From positions 14,078 to 78,077 of the forward strand of contig NZ_FOMI01000007.1 of the NCBI RefSeq assembly GCF_900112595.1: a stretch of 64,000 bases of DNA. Direction: 5' to 3'. This document shows positions 53,278 to 62,895 of the stretch, in pieces (the stretch's first letter is position 1; each line of letters opens with the position of its first letter). This stretch comes from Algibacter pectinivorans. Its GTDB lineage: Bacteria > Bacteroidota > Bacteroidia > Flavobacteriales > Flavobacteriaceae. Made by a program: the position numbers and the translations under genes. The notes below the pieces were generated by a model. It had not been told where the DNA came from. It made no database searches and saw only the letters and a program-made list of their open reading frames with translations.

Positions 53278-54159
53278 TTAAGGCGTTACGTTTATAACGG
53301 TTGGTATTATAAAGGTGTCATTACTTTCTCTTAAAGTCTCTGTACGAATTCGTCTAGCTAATAGCTCTATTTTATAATCGCCAACCTGATTAAACGTAAT
53401 GGTATCGATAATTTTTTTCTCGAAGTCACCCGCCCTATTTAGGGTATTGCTTAAAATTGTAACGCGGTCGTCTTCATCTTCTTCATTGGTTACTACACGC
53501 CAGGTAGTTGTATTTGGTCTGGCATTATTATCAACAACAAAATTGCTTAGATCTTCAAAAATTATTTGTTCTCCTACATTTAATGTAATTGCAGTGGTAT
53601 TCTCGTAATCGATAATAGTTTCATTTAAATATCTAATTTCTGGTTTTGCAACTACGGTATCATATACATCAATGGAGAATTCATGTTCTGCAACCCATTT
53701 ACCGTTTATATTAACAGTTGCAATTGTATCTTCCATTGACTGGTTTAAGTCTAAATCATAAATATTGTAGATGTAAGATGTAGAATCTGCAAATTCACCA
53801 TAATACTCTATTCTAGTATCGGAGTTTCCTTTCTTGAACATAATACTAACTGTTTTATCGTTGGAAACATTAGTAATTGGTTCTTTAATATAGTTATCAT
53901 GATTGGGTAAATTATTTGGTATTGGCCCTTCTAAAAAAAAAGAATTTTCGGGAATGGTCCATCTTGTAACTAAAGCACCTGCCGATACATCACTAAAAGA
54001 GAAAAATTGATTTACTTCGGAATCTCTTATTTCATTATTTCCAGAACTCATGGTAATAAAAAGATCTGTAAAAGCTGGAGGGGTTTCATAATCGTCACTA
54101 TTGCAACTAGTTATAAATATTGAGACTATTAAAAACAAAAATTTTAATACGTTTTTCAT
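53278..54159 (-). CDS. Surface lipoprotein in SusE position
   Basis: A 293-residue lipoprotein (MKNVLKFLFLIVSIFITSC, then NSDDYETPP, an export signal). The rest is beta-rich with PKD-like stretches (IIDYENTTAITLNVGEQIIF, TITFNQVGDYKIELLARR). It follows SusD by 8 bases. SusE/SusF-type proteins at this place bind glycan at the cell surface, and I infer the same here; the sequence is too divergent to prove it. Confidence 0.7.
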   Translation of the reverse strand: MKNVLKFLFLIVSIFITSCNSDDYETPPAFTDLFITMSSGNNEIRDSEVNQFFSFSDVSAGALVTRWTIPENSFFLEGPIPNNLPNHDNYIKEPITNVSNDKTVSIMFKKGNSDTRIEYYGEFADSTSYIYNIYDLDLNQSMEDTIATVNINGKWVAEHEFSIDVYDTVVAKPEIRYLNETIIDYENTTAITLNVGEQIIFEDLSNFVVDNNARPNTTTWRVVTNEEDEDDRVTILSNTLNRAGDFEKKIIDTITFNQVGDYKIELLARRIRTETLRESNDTFIIPTVINVTP

Positions 54160-54167
54160 AATTTTAA

Positions 54168-56057
54168 TTAATTTGAGTTTAGGTTGGAGTTAATCTCGTC
54201 TTGCGGAATAGGGAAATAGGCGTGTAAATTTTCTATAAAATTTTGCGAGCCTAATAAATGGTCTTTTAAATGCGCCTCTTTAGTTCTTCTATTAGCGTTA
54301 GTTTCAATTTTATCTGGATTTCTAAGAATGTCTAGAGGTGGCACTTCGCCAGTAGGCATTATTAAATTTCTAAATCTTATTGGGTTAGCTCCATTTATAT
54401 TTTGCCTATAGCTATAGGCATCGTATTCCGGTATTGCAATGGCTTGCAATTGCTGCTTCCAAACTCCCCAACGCCTTAAATCTATATACCTTACACCTTC
54501 TAATGCTAACTCTAATGGTTTTTCGGTAAATCTTAAGTGTTCTCTTAAATTATCAATATTTACAGTTTGTTTGCCATTCTGAGCATCCATATCAATATCA
54601 TCCATATAAGTAGAGTTTCCCGTAAATTCTCCAATACCAGGATTACCTAATAGAATAAGATGAGACCTTTTTCTAATTCTATTAATATATCTAAGAGCTT
54701 CTGTTAAATCTCCTTTTTCAATCATACATTCGGCATACAATAAATAAATTTCTGCTAACCGAATTACAGGAATATTTATACCTGACCTGCCATCTATACT
54801 TGGGTCTTGATCTTCTCCGCTACCTCCATTATTAGTATTCCATCCTGTAAATTTTTTCCAAATGTTAGGTGATGCCTTAGAGTGCGATCTGGCATTTGGA
54901 TGTTGACCATACTCTGCTGTTGTTACACCGTACATTGGAGAGTCTAAATCGTCAACAGAAGATATAGAGTTTCCCATACGAAAACTATAATTACGCAAAA
55001 CATTTTCATCTACTCCAATAAGGTCTCCGTTGCTTCTATCATAAAGGTTTCTATCTACATAATTCGCAGGGTCTAACGGGTCTGGTTTTTCTGCTCGATA
55101 TTTTAAAGTTATCCATGATGAAGGTTGTATTACACGATTAATATTAAGTACCGATGAAATTCTTTGAGATACATTTTTTTCATCCACTCCTAACTCTACT
55201 CCAATTTGTTTGTAATTAATTTCAAAAATGGACTCATTATTAAACTCATCAATACCTGTAAAACATTTTTCTAGATTATCTGCTAGAGTATAGTTATAAT
55301 TATTAATAACATTTAATAAAATTGGTTCTGCATTAGTAAAATCATTTTCATTCATATAACTTTTAGCCAAAAGAGCCTCACAAAATCCGGCTGTTACACG
55401 CCCTAAATTTCCTGAGCCAACATTACCCCAGTCATTATATGTTTTTGGTAAGTTTTCCAACCCATATTGTAAATCCTCTCTATAGAAATCTTTAATATCT
55501 TGAGAAGAAGAGAAGGATTTTTGAAAATCAATAAAAGTTGCAGGAACTGTTTCGAATAAAGGCAGTGATCCATTGTTATAAGAATTATGTAACACATAGT
55601 AAAAATAACCTCTAAGCGCTCTTGCTTGAGCCAAAATTCTTATACCAGCATCAATAGCGCTTTCATCAACAAAACTAGATTCTAAATTTTTATAAGCATC
55701 TATAACTTGGTTAGCTCTAAATACACCTTTAAAACAAGCATCCCATTTATCTTGTACTTCATCTGTAGTTAAATCGAAGGTTTGATCGTATATTGGGTTT
55801 CCTGAAATAAAGTTTCTTTGTGTTCCTGGTACGGCAACATCGGTTCGATATGGTTCAAAAAGAGTGCCTAAAACATTTTCATCTCTTAATGCGGCATATA
55901 CTGCATTTAGTCCGGCATTTAAATCATTCGTATTTGCCCAAAAACTTTCGTTTGTAAGTGCATTTGGATTTACTTGCTCTAATTCTGCTGTACAGGATTG
56001 TAACACAAATACCAAGAATAATAAAGGAATTCCCCCTATTTTTAATGTCTTTTTCAT
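54168..56057 (-). CDS. SusD-type glycan-binding lipoprotein
   Basis: About 629 residues from the preferred ATG at 56057 (MKKTLKIGGIPLLFLVFVLQ, lipobox Cys next). The 14-residue extension of the longer frame is unlike a signal. SusD/RagB marks are the N-terminal LNAGLNAVYAALRD, VIRLAEIYLLYAECMIEKGD, YINRIRKRS, and LALEGVRYIDLRRWGVWKQQ. It forms the lid of the SusC porin and captures the glycan. 59 bases separate it from susC. Confidence 0.93.
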   Translation of the reverse strand: MKKTLKIGGIPLLFLVFVLQSCTAELEQVNPNALTNESFWANTNDLNAGLNAVYAALRDENVLGTLFEPYRTDVAVPGTQRNFISGNPIYDQTFDLTTDEVQDKWDACFKGVFRANQVIDAYKNLESSFVDESAIDAGIRILAQARALRGYFYYVLHNSYNNGSLPLFETVPATFIDFQKSFSSSQDIKDFYREDLQYGLENLPKTYNDWGNVGSGNLGRVTAGFCEALLAKSYMNENDFTNAEPILLNVINNYNYTLADNLEKCFTGIDEFNNESIFEINYKQIGVELGVDEKNVSQRISSVLNINRVIQPSSWITLKYRAEKPDPLDPANYVDRNLYDRSNGDLIGVDENVLRNYSFRMGNSISSVDDLDSPMYGVTTAEYGQHPNARSHSKASPNIWKKFTGWNTNNGGSGEDQDPSIDGRSGINIPVIRLAEIYLLYAECMIEKGDLTEALRYINRIRKRSHLILLGNPGIGEFTGNSTYMDDIDMDAQNGKQTVNIDNLREHLRFTEKPLELALEGVRYIDLRRWGVWKQQLQAIAIPEYDAYSYRQNINGANPIRFRNLIMPTGEVPPLDILRNPDKIETNANRRTKEAHLKDHLLGSQNFIENLHAYFPIPQDEINSNLNSN

Positions 56058-56116
56058 ATTTAAAAATATTTTGTCTGTTTTTATATATACTTTTTCCATC
56101 TTCCTTTTATTTAGAA

Positions 56117-59100
56117 TTAAAACTGAAGTTGGACGCCAGCCCTATATTGCGAAGAAAGTGGATACCTACCCTGATCAATACCACGAGTACTTAATCCGTT
56201 ACCTCCAACTTCTGGATCGAATCCAGAATAATCTGTAATAGTAATTAGGTTTTGTCCTTGAACGTAAAACCTACATTTGCTTAAACCTAAAGTATTAAGC
56301 ACTTTTTTAGGTAAACTATAACCTAAAGATATATTTCTTAGTCTTACAAAATCTCCATCTTCTAAAAAATACCCAGAGGCTCCTCTATAAGACGATGATT
56401 GTGCACCATCGAACCATGGAATATTTGATGTTGGATTCCTTTCTGTCCAAGAATAAAATAGATCTTTATGGGTACCTACTTGATAAGCATACGCTTTACC
56501 TCCATTCATAACTTCTGCTCCAAAAGCACCATACCATTGCATTGTAAAATCGAATCCTTTGTAACTTGCAGAAATATTTAAACCGGCTTCCCAATCTGGG
56601 GTTCCACTACCGGAATATACTCGATCGTTATCATCAATTTTTCCATCTCCAGCGTCTGGTATTCCATCACCATCTGTATCTTCTGTTAATTGATCTACAT
56701 ATTTAAGTTCACCTATTTGGGCACCGGGATCTATGTTACGATATTCTTCCAGCTCTTCTTCTGTTTTTATTACGCCATCTGTTTCTCTAAGAAAAAATGC
56801 TGCTGCTTCATACCCTTCTGTTATAACACTAACCAATTCTCTGGTTCCAGCATCCGACACAAAACTTCTATCTAAATAAATTATAGGGTTATTTAAACTT
56901 GTTTTTGTTACTATATTACTATTACTAGTATATGTAGCCGCTACATTCCAATCGAAACCTGAATTTACACCTATGTGCTTATATTTTAAACCATACTCTA
57001 CACCTGTATTTTTCATGTTACCCACATTAAAAATAGTGGTTCCATTATTGCCACTAACACCTGCAGATGGTGGATTAATCACTTGGTAAAGTAAATCTTC
57101 TTTTTCATTTCTATAAACATCTGTAGTTAGAGTTAGTTTATTTTTAAAAAAACCTATATCAAAGCCTAAATTTGTTTCTACGTTAGTTTCCCATTTTAAA
57201 TCGGCGTTTGCATAGTCGAGTTGTGTTGTACCTAATACAACATTTCCAGAATCGGGATTATTTATATCTTCTGAAGCATTATCGCTTCCAAAAACGTAAT
57301 CGCTTCCAACTTGAACAACAGTTTGATTACTATACGGTGTAAACCGGTCGTTTCCTGTGGTTCCATAGCCCAATCTCATTTTAATAGAGTTTACTGTTTT
57401 TTTAAGAGGTTCCCAAAATGGTTCGTCTGAAATATTCCAACCTACCGAAACGGAAGGAAAAAACCCCCATCTATTATCTTTTCCAAATTGCGAAGACCCA
57501 TCGTATCTTCCACTAGCGCTTAATAAATACTTACCATCAAAATTATATTGTATTCTGGCTATATTTCCAATAAGAGTTCTTGTGTAATCTAGCCCACCAG
57601 ACTCTACAGCTGCAATATCAGAATAATTATCTAACACCGTAATAGCTGGATTAATGTTAGATCTCTTTTCTACTCGGTATCGTTCGTTTTGAGATTTTTC
57701 AAAAGAGGTTCCTAATAAAACATTAAAATTATGTTTACCTATTTGCTTTTTGTAATTTAAAAACTGCTCTGAAGTAAGTTTTGAATAAGTAACATCTGTT
57801 AATCTTAAAGACGTTATATTATCTGGATCTGAGATTAAATTCCCATCTGTATCAAAAACATCAAATCTAGGAATTTGTCTTTCTTCTTTTGTATCTGAGA
57901 AGGTAGCTCCAAATCTTGAAGTAAATTTTAACGTTGTAATAGGTTCAAATTCTATTTGGATATTACCGGTTTGAGAATTTAAAAACCTTTCGTCTGTGGT
58001 TTTAAAAGAACGTGCTTGACTTGCAATACGTCTGGCTTCGTTTAAAAAGAAATCTTGATTTGGGTTATCTACACTAGTAGCTGCATTTTCTAAAGAATTG
58101 GTATCTAGATTTAATTGAGGAGTAAATGGCCTTAAACGATAAATCCTATTTGTTAAACCACTTAAAGGCACCAATTTTTCGTCCCTTCTAAGGTTTAAGC
58201 CCGTAATAATTTTCCATTTATTCTTTTTAAACTCTACATTAGACCTAATGTTAAATCTTTTAAAATCTGAATTATAAAAAATTCCTTCTTGCCCAAAATA
58301 ATTAGCATTAAAATTATACGTTAACCCCTCTTTACCTCCTGAAACATTAATAGAATGATTTTGGATAGGTGCTAAATCATTCAATAATAAATTATCTAAA
58401 GTACTATTATTGGTAAAGTTATTAGGGTTTCTATGAATATGGCCATCTACGGTTCCCTTTGTTTTAACTTGGTTTATACTTAAGCCTGTTAATTGTACGT
58501 AGGTATACTGTTCTTTGGTCATTAGGTCGAAAGTTGGATTAATATCTTGAAACCCATACTCTGAATTTACCCGAATATCCATTTGACCAATTTTACCTTT
58601 CTTCGTGGTTATTAAGATAACTCCTCCGGCCGCACGTGTACCATAAATTGAAGCTGAAGCAGCGTCCTTTAATACATCTATAGATTCGATTTCGCTAATA
58701 CTTAAACCTGGATCTTGATCGAAAGGGATACCATCTACAACATATAATGGTCCGTTTTGACCATCTATTAAAGAACTAAAACCACGAATTAATATATTGG
58801 CTTCTTCTCCTGGAGCACCCGATGAAGATGAAATATTTACACCCGCTATTTGGCCTTGTAAAGCTGTTCCTATATCCGAGGTTGTAACTTTTTCTAGTTC
58901 TTCTGCTTTTACCTGACCTACAGAACCAGTAACCTCCTTTTTTAGTTGTGTTCCATAACCAACTATTACAACTTCTTCTAGTGTAGAAAGATCTTCTTCC
59001 ATAACCACGTTAATATTAAATTGGTCGCCTACCACAATAGTTTGGTTAATAAATCCTAAATAAGAAAACACTAAAGTTTGTTCTGCATTAGCACTAATAG

Positions 59101-59317
59101 AATAGTTACCGTCAAAATCTGTAACTACTCCATTATTAGTTCCTTTTACCACAACACTTGCTCCTGCTAATGGTAATCCGGCCCCAGTTACAACACCTGT
59201 TACATTTTTTGTTTGTGCTTGAATTACATTTGTCCATAGCAAGATTAAAAACGCAATCAAACAAGACTTTATACCCTTGGTTGAAAAAAGCTTAGTTTCA
59301 CAAATTTTAATTTTCAT
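56117..59317 (-). CDS. SusC-type TonB-dependent glycan transporter
   Basis: A 1,066-residue outer membrane barrel. After the signal (to VIQAQ) come the carboxypeptidase-like domain (VTGVVTGAGLPLAGASVVVK), the TonB box region (EEVVIVGYGTQLKKEVTG), the plug (SDIGTALQGQIAGVNI, DPGLSISEIESIDVLKDA) and the barrel ending in GVQLQF. It imports oligosaccharides released at the surface and works with the SusD at 54168. It starts the operon that runs down to GH3; a near-consensus -7 box (TAATATTTG, complement of 59352-59360) lies about 35 bases upstream. Confidence 0.96.
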   Translation of the reverse strand: MKIKICETKLFSTKGIKSCLIAFLILLWTNVIQAQTKNVTGVVTGAGLPLAGASVVVKGTNNGVVTDFDGNYSISANAEQTLVFSYLGFINQTIVVGDQFNINVVMEEDLSTLEEVVIVGYGTQLKKEVTGSVGQVKAEELEKVTTSDIGTALQGQIAGVNISSSSGAPGEEANILIRGFSSLIDGQNGPLYVVDGIPFDQDPGLSISEIESIDVLKDAASASIYGTRAAGGVILITTKKGKIGQMDIRVNSEYGFQDINPTFDLMTKEQYTYVQLTGLSINQVKTKGTVDGHIHRNPNNFTNNSTLDNLLLNDLAPIQNHSINVSGGKEGLTYNFNANYFGQEGIFYNSDFKRFNIRSNVEFKKNKWKIITGLNLRRDEKLVPLSGLTNRIYRLRPFTPQLNLDTNSLENAATSVDNPNQDFFLNEARRIASQARSFKTTDERFLNSQTGNIQIEFEPITTLKFTSRFGATFSDTKEERQIPRFDVFDTDGNLISDPDNITSLRLTDVTYSKLTSEQFLNYKKQIGKHNFNVLLGTSFEKSQNERYRVEKRSNINPAITVLDNYSDIAAVESGGLDYTRTLIGNIARIQYNFDGKYLLSASGRYDGSSQFGKDNRWGFFPSVSVGWNISDEPFWEPLKKTVNSIKMRLGYGTTGNDRFTPYSNQTVVQVGSDYVFGSDNASEDINNPDSGNVVLGTTQLDYANADLKWETNVETNLGFDIGFFKNKLTLTTDVYRNEKEDLLYQVINPPSAGVSGNNGTTIFNVGNMKNTGVEYGLKYKHIGVNSGFDWNVAATYTSNSNIVTKTSLNNPIIYLDRSFVSDAGTRELVSVITEGYEAAAFFLRETDGVIKTEEELEEYRNIDPGAQIGELKYVDQLTEDTDGDGIPDAGDGKIDDNDRVYSGSGTPDWEAGLNISASYKGFDFTMQWYGAFGAEVMNGGKAYAYQVGTHKDLFYSWTERNPTSNIPWFDGAQSSSYRGASGYFLEDGDFVRLRNISLGYSLPKKVLNTLGLSKCRFYVQGQNLITITDYSGFDPEVGGNGLSTRGIDQGRYPLSSQYRAGVQLQF

Positions 59318-59829
59318 ATGTTGGTTGTTTTAGTGTTTTTAATTATTGTTGCAAATATTAATATTATTTATAAAGAGTAAAGTGCGTGTTTGTTTCCTTA
59401 ATAGTTTGTTAATCTTTTATTGATACTAAATTGTTATATCCAATTATTAATGTGTTACAATTCTTGCAGTATTATTTAATCTCAAATTTTATAATGTTAG
59501 AGCTAACTAGTATTATATTTTTAATTTACTTTCTTAAAAAGTTTATTATGCCAAATCTATAACTACAATTATTTTTTTATCGGGTCAAATAATTCATTTT
59601 ATAGGTTAAGTAAGTCCTTTTCCTTGTTTTTTAAGGGAAAATGCTACTTAATCATTATTGTTAATAAGTCTGCTTTGGAAATTATAATTTTTAGGAAATA
59701 TCTACTTGCTATAACTTAAAACATTCTCCAATTTTGATAAATACTTATTACGGATATAATAAATAATGCTAAATACAGACTAGAGTTATAATGATGGATT
59801 ATATACTAGCTTGCAAAAATTAACTTAAA
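59318..59829. other. Long intergenic region upstream of susC
   Basis: About 510 bp with no credible gene. It should carry the promoter and operators of the susC operon. Apart from a near-consensus -7 box at 59352-59360 (minus strand) and a weak hairpin around 59619-59641, I see nothing distinct. Confidence 0.4.
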
Positions 59830-59876
59830 AAAAACTGCTATTGGTTAATTTAAATTAACCAATAGCAGTTTTTATA
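59830..59876. terminator. Terminator between the two sus operons
   Basis: Perfect inverted repeat of about 22 bp per arm (AAAACTGCTATTGGTTAA and its complement), almost without loop, bordered by A and T runs. On the minus strand it follows the gene at 59985. Confidence 0.85.
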
Positions 59877-59984
59877 GTGTTCTGATATTATTTAAACACA
59901 ACAATTTGTAAATAAAAAACTAAACAATGCTTGTTCTTACAACATTAAACACACTGTTTAATTTTTGAAGACAAAATATGTAAT

Positions 59985-61070
59985 CTATTTAATAATTAAC
60001 TTTATACTCCTTACCTGACCAGCAAAATATACTTTAACAAAATAAAATCCGTTATTTAATTTAGCTGCTTCTGGGTAAATATGTACATTATCTGATATAT
60101 TAAATTTATCTATAACTTTTCCGTGAATATCAAAAATTTGGCATTCTGCAGATTTTAATCCATTTGGTAGCCTTATTGTTAAACTACCTCCTTGGTTTAT
60201 AGGATTTTTAATTATTAAATTGTCTACTTTACTTATGGAATTTACATTTAAAACGCAACTTGGATATTGCTCCACATCTGCTGGAGGTGGTACTTCTCCG
60301 TTTACAGCCGCTGGCATTCCAGGAACTCTGTGCCATCTTCTAAACGGGAGTGCTTGAAGTATTTTAAAGTCTGGTTCCTTAATTTTAATTGCATATTTAG
60401 GAATTGAAGTGTTTTTATCTTCTCGTGTCAAGGTTGCTGTTTCAAAGCCCACGGTTTTAATCAAATCAAATGCTTTTTGCATTTTATCTAAAGCATTGTC
60501 TCCTCTATCATCTATTATTCTTCCTCCTCGAAAACCTTCGGTATAAACAACCCCCATCATCCAAGATAAAATCTTGCTTCTAGTATCTACTACCTCTGCT
60601 GGGGCTGGGATAATAGGAGATGTACTTTTGGTATGGGTTGGATCAAAATCTTTAAAAGGGCCATCTGGATGCACCCAAAAAATGATATTATTTAATCTTT
60701 TTACTATTGCTGTTCTTTCTGCCGATGTTGGAGGCGGTGTAGTATTTAATTCATTTTTAATATCTTCATATCGTTCTAAATCCCAATAGATTCCTTCTAT
60801 TCCATATCCATCACCAAAAGCTTCTACTACTTCATCTCTATACTCCTTTATGGCCCAAATTTTACCTCCATGATAGGTAACCCCATCTACTACTTTGCTA
60901 TTTTCAAATCTGGTTTCGCCATCTCCAAACCATAAGCCTGTAAACAATGCTGTTTTGTTATAATCAAAACATTCTTCTTGATTTTGGGCTAACATATAAT
61001 TACTAAATAATAAAAGCTGTAAAGTGACGAACACATATATTATTTGGGGTGGTAAGATACTTTTTTTCAT
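59985..61070 (-). CDS. Type IX-secreted protein of unknown function
   Basis: A 361-residue protein with a signal peptide (to NYMLAQ), about 260 residues without recognised family (GLWFGDGETRFENSKVVDG, GIEGIYWDLERYEDIKNEL, PFRRWHRVPGMPAAVNGEVP), and a C-terminal sorting domain (IFDIHGKVIDKFNIS to GQVRSIKLIIK). It lies 79 bases downstream of a susD. Its place suggests a surface glycan-active or -binding protein. Several conserved-looking Trp residues would suit carbohydrate binding. Confidence 0.65.
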   Translation of the reverse strand: MKKSILPPQIIYVFVTLQLLLFSNYMLAQNQEECFDYNKTALFTGLWFGDGETRFENSKVVDGVTYHGGKIWAIKEYRDEVVEAFGDGYGIEGIYWDLERYEDIKNELNTTPPPTSAERTAIVKRLNNIIFWVHPDGPFKDFDPTHTKSTSPIIPAPAEVVDTRSKILSWMMGVVYTEGFRGGRIIDDRGDNALDKMQKAFDLIKTVGFETATLTREDKNTSIPKYAIKIKEPDFKILQALPFRRWHRVPGMPAAVNGEVPPPADVEQYPSCVLNVNSISKVDNLIIKNPINQGGSLTIRLPNGLKSAECQIFDIHGKVIDKFNISDNVHIYPEAAKLNNGFYFVKVYFAGQVRSIKLIIK

Positions 61071-61149
61071 AATTTAAATAAATTAAAGCTAATACTAAGG
61101 CGAATTTTATGCCTTATTTTAAGGTGTTATAAATAATAATTTTATGTTT

Positions 61150-62883
61150 TTAATTATAACCTGGGTTTTCTTTTAAGTTAGGATTATCATTAATTCTATT
61201 TACTGTAATTGGCAAATAATAATGTCTGTCTTGAAAAACTCGAGGACCTGTAGATTCGCCCCTTCTAATATCGACTTTATATTTACCCGTTGTTCCATTA
61301 TAGGTGTATTTTAACCCTTTTAACTCAACTCCATCCAATATATCTTTTGCGATTCGCCATCTGCGTAAATCCCAATAAGCTTGGTCTTCGGCAAATAGTT
61401 CAACACGACGTTCTTGCTGAATGTTTTCTAATGTTAAATCCTTTCTTGCTGGCATACCTGCACGCTCTCTAATTATATTTATATTTGTTAACGCCTCATC
61501 CTCTTTACCTGGTAAGTGAAATGCAGCTTCTGCTAGATTTAGGTACATTTCACCTAAACGAAATACTATATAGTCTGTATCATCTGCTCCGGCATCTGGA
61601 TTTATCTCACTTTCATCAATTCGTTTTCTAACTAGAAAACCTGTGCCATTACTAAGGTTTCTATTTTTTGCAGGCGCCCTATTTTCCCAGCCTTCTGGAG
61701 CATCTTCAGTATTAATTGTATTATCATGAAAGTATACATTACTACCCATCCAAGCTGAACCCGGATAAAAAATAGATGCTATAAACCTAGGGTCTCTAGT
61801 TCCAAAAAAGACATTGCTATCAATTTCTTTACCATCTATACTACTTCTATCTACTTTTCCTGAGGTTCCATCTACGAAATCGAATAACTCAACAGTATCA
61901 TAGAACACGAAAAAATTAGATGCCCAACCAGAATCGAAAGGTTGAGGGATGGCTATAAAGCTCCAATTATGTGAATTTAATGTAGAGTCGTAAGCTTCTG
62001 AAAAAATAACTTCAGGGTTACCTTCTTCTTCAATAAATAACTGTTGGAAATTTTTTACTTTATCAGGATACTTAGTAAATAATGCATGCTCACTTTGATT
62101 GATAATTTCCTTAGAGGCATTATAAGCAATCTCCCAATATCTATCCGGATTATTAATTCCTAATACACCATCCAATTGTATTGAGCCATACTCTCCAATA
62201 GCACCAGCATATAATGCTGCTCTACTTTTGAGTGCCAAAGCTGCCCATTTTGAAGGTCTTCCTTGACTTGGGCTTAATGGGAGCACTTTAGAAATAGCTT
62301 CTGTTTCGCTAATAATAAAATCGTAAACTTCTTGTTCTGTATTTCTTGAAACAAAAAGCACTTCGTTTGAGTCATTAAGAGATTGGGGCTCCGTTATTAT
62401 TGGCACACCTCCATATCGCTTTACCATTTGAAAAAACAGATAGGCTCTTAAAAAGCGTGTTTCAGCAATTTTTGAAGCTTTAAAAGTTTCATCTAATTGA
62501 GATATAGTCTCTAAATTAAAAATAATAGTATTCATATCTCTTAATGAATTATAACTCCAATATTGAAGCACTCCAGCCGGATCACCTGTTTGATCTATAA
62601 CTCCCGTGGCAGCTCTAACAGGGGCTTGCCATCCTGCAAAATTTTTAAATTCGCCAGCCATATTGCCATCCAAACCAGCATTAAATCCACGATTTCCCGT
62701 ATTATTTAAAAACAAAGATTCTTTATAGGCTTCATTTAATTTTAGATTTACTAAATTTTCATCTTGCCATACACTATCATCAGAAATCAATCCTAATGGT
62801 TGTTTATCAAGGACATCATCACTACAACTAAAAGTTAGTACGACTGCACCTAAAACTAAAATAATATTTAAAACTTTTTTCAT
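61150..62883 (-). CDS. SusD-type glycan-binding lipoprotein (second pair)
   Basis: A 577-residue lipoprotein (MKKVLNIILVLGAVVLTFSC then SDDVLDKQP). RagB/SusD marks are KIAETRFLRAYLFFQMVKRY, YIVFRLGEMYLNLAEAAFHL, INIIRERAGMPA and ERRVELFAEDQAYWDLRRWR. It follows its SusC partner by 12 bases and is different from the SusD at 54168, so the locus has two distinct uptake pairs. Confidence 0.94.
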   Translation of the reverse strand: MKKVLNIILVLGAVVLTFSCSDDVLDKQPLGLISDDSVWQDENLVNLKLNEAYKESLFLNNTGNRGFNAGLDGNMAGEFKNFAGWQAPVRAATGVIDQTGDPAGVLQYWSYNSLRDMNTIIFNLETISQLDETFKASKIAETRFLRAYLFFQMVKRYGGVPIITEPQSLNDSNEVLFVSRNTEQEVYDFIISETEAISKVLPLSPSQGRPSKWAALALKSRAALYAGAIGEYGSIQLDGVLGINNPDRYWEIAYNASKEIINQSEHALFTKYPDKVKNFQQLFIEEEGNPEVIFSEAYDSTLNSHNWSFIAIPQPFDSGWASNFFVFYDTVELFDFVDGTSGKVDRSSIDGKEIDSNVFFGTRDPRFIASIFYPGSAWMGSNVYFHDNTINTEDAPEGWENRAPAKNRNLSNGTGFLVRKRIDESEINPDAGADDTDYIVFRLGEMYLNLAEAAFHLPGKEDEALTNINIIRERAGMPARKDLTLENIQQERRVELFAEDQAYWDLRRWRIAKDILDGVELKGLKYTYNGTTGKYKVDIRRGESTGPRVFQDRHYYLPITVNRINDNPNLKENPGYN

Positions 62884-62895
62884 GATTTTATTTTT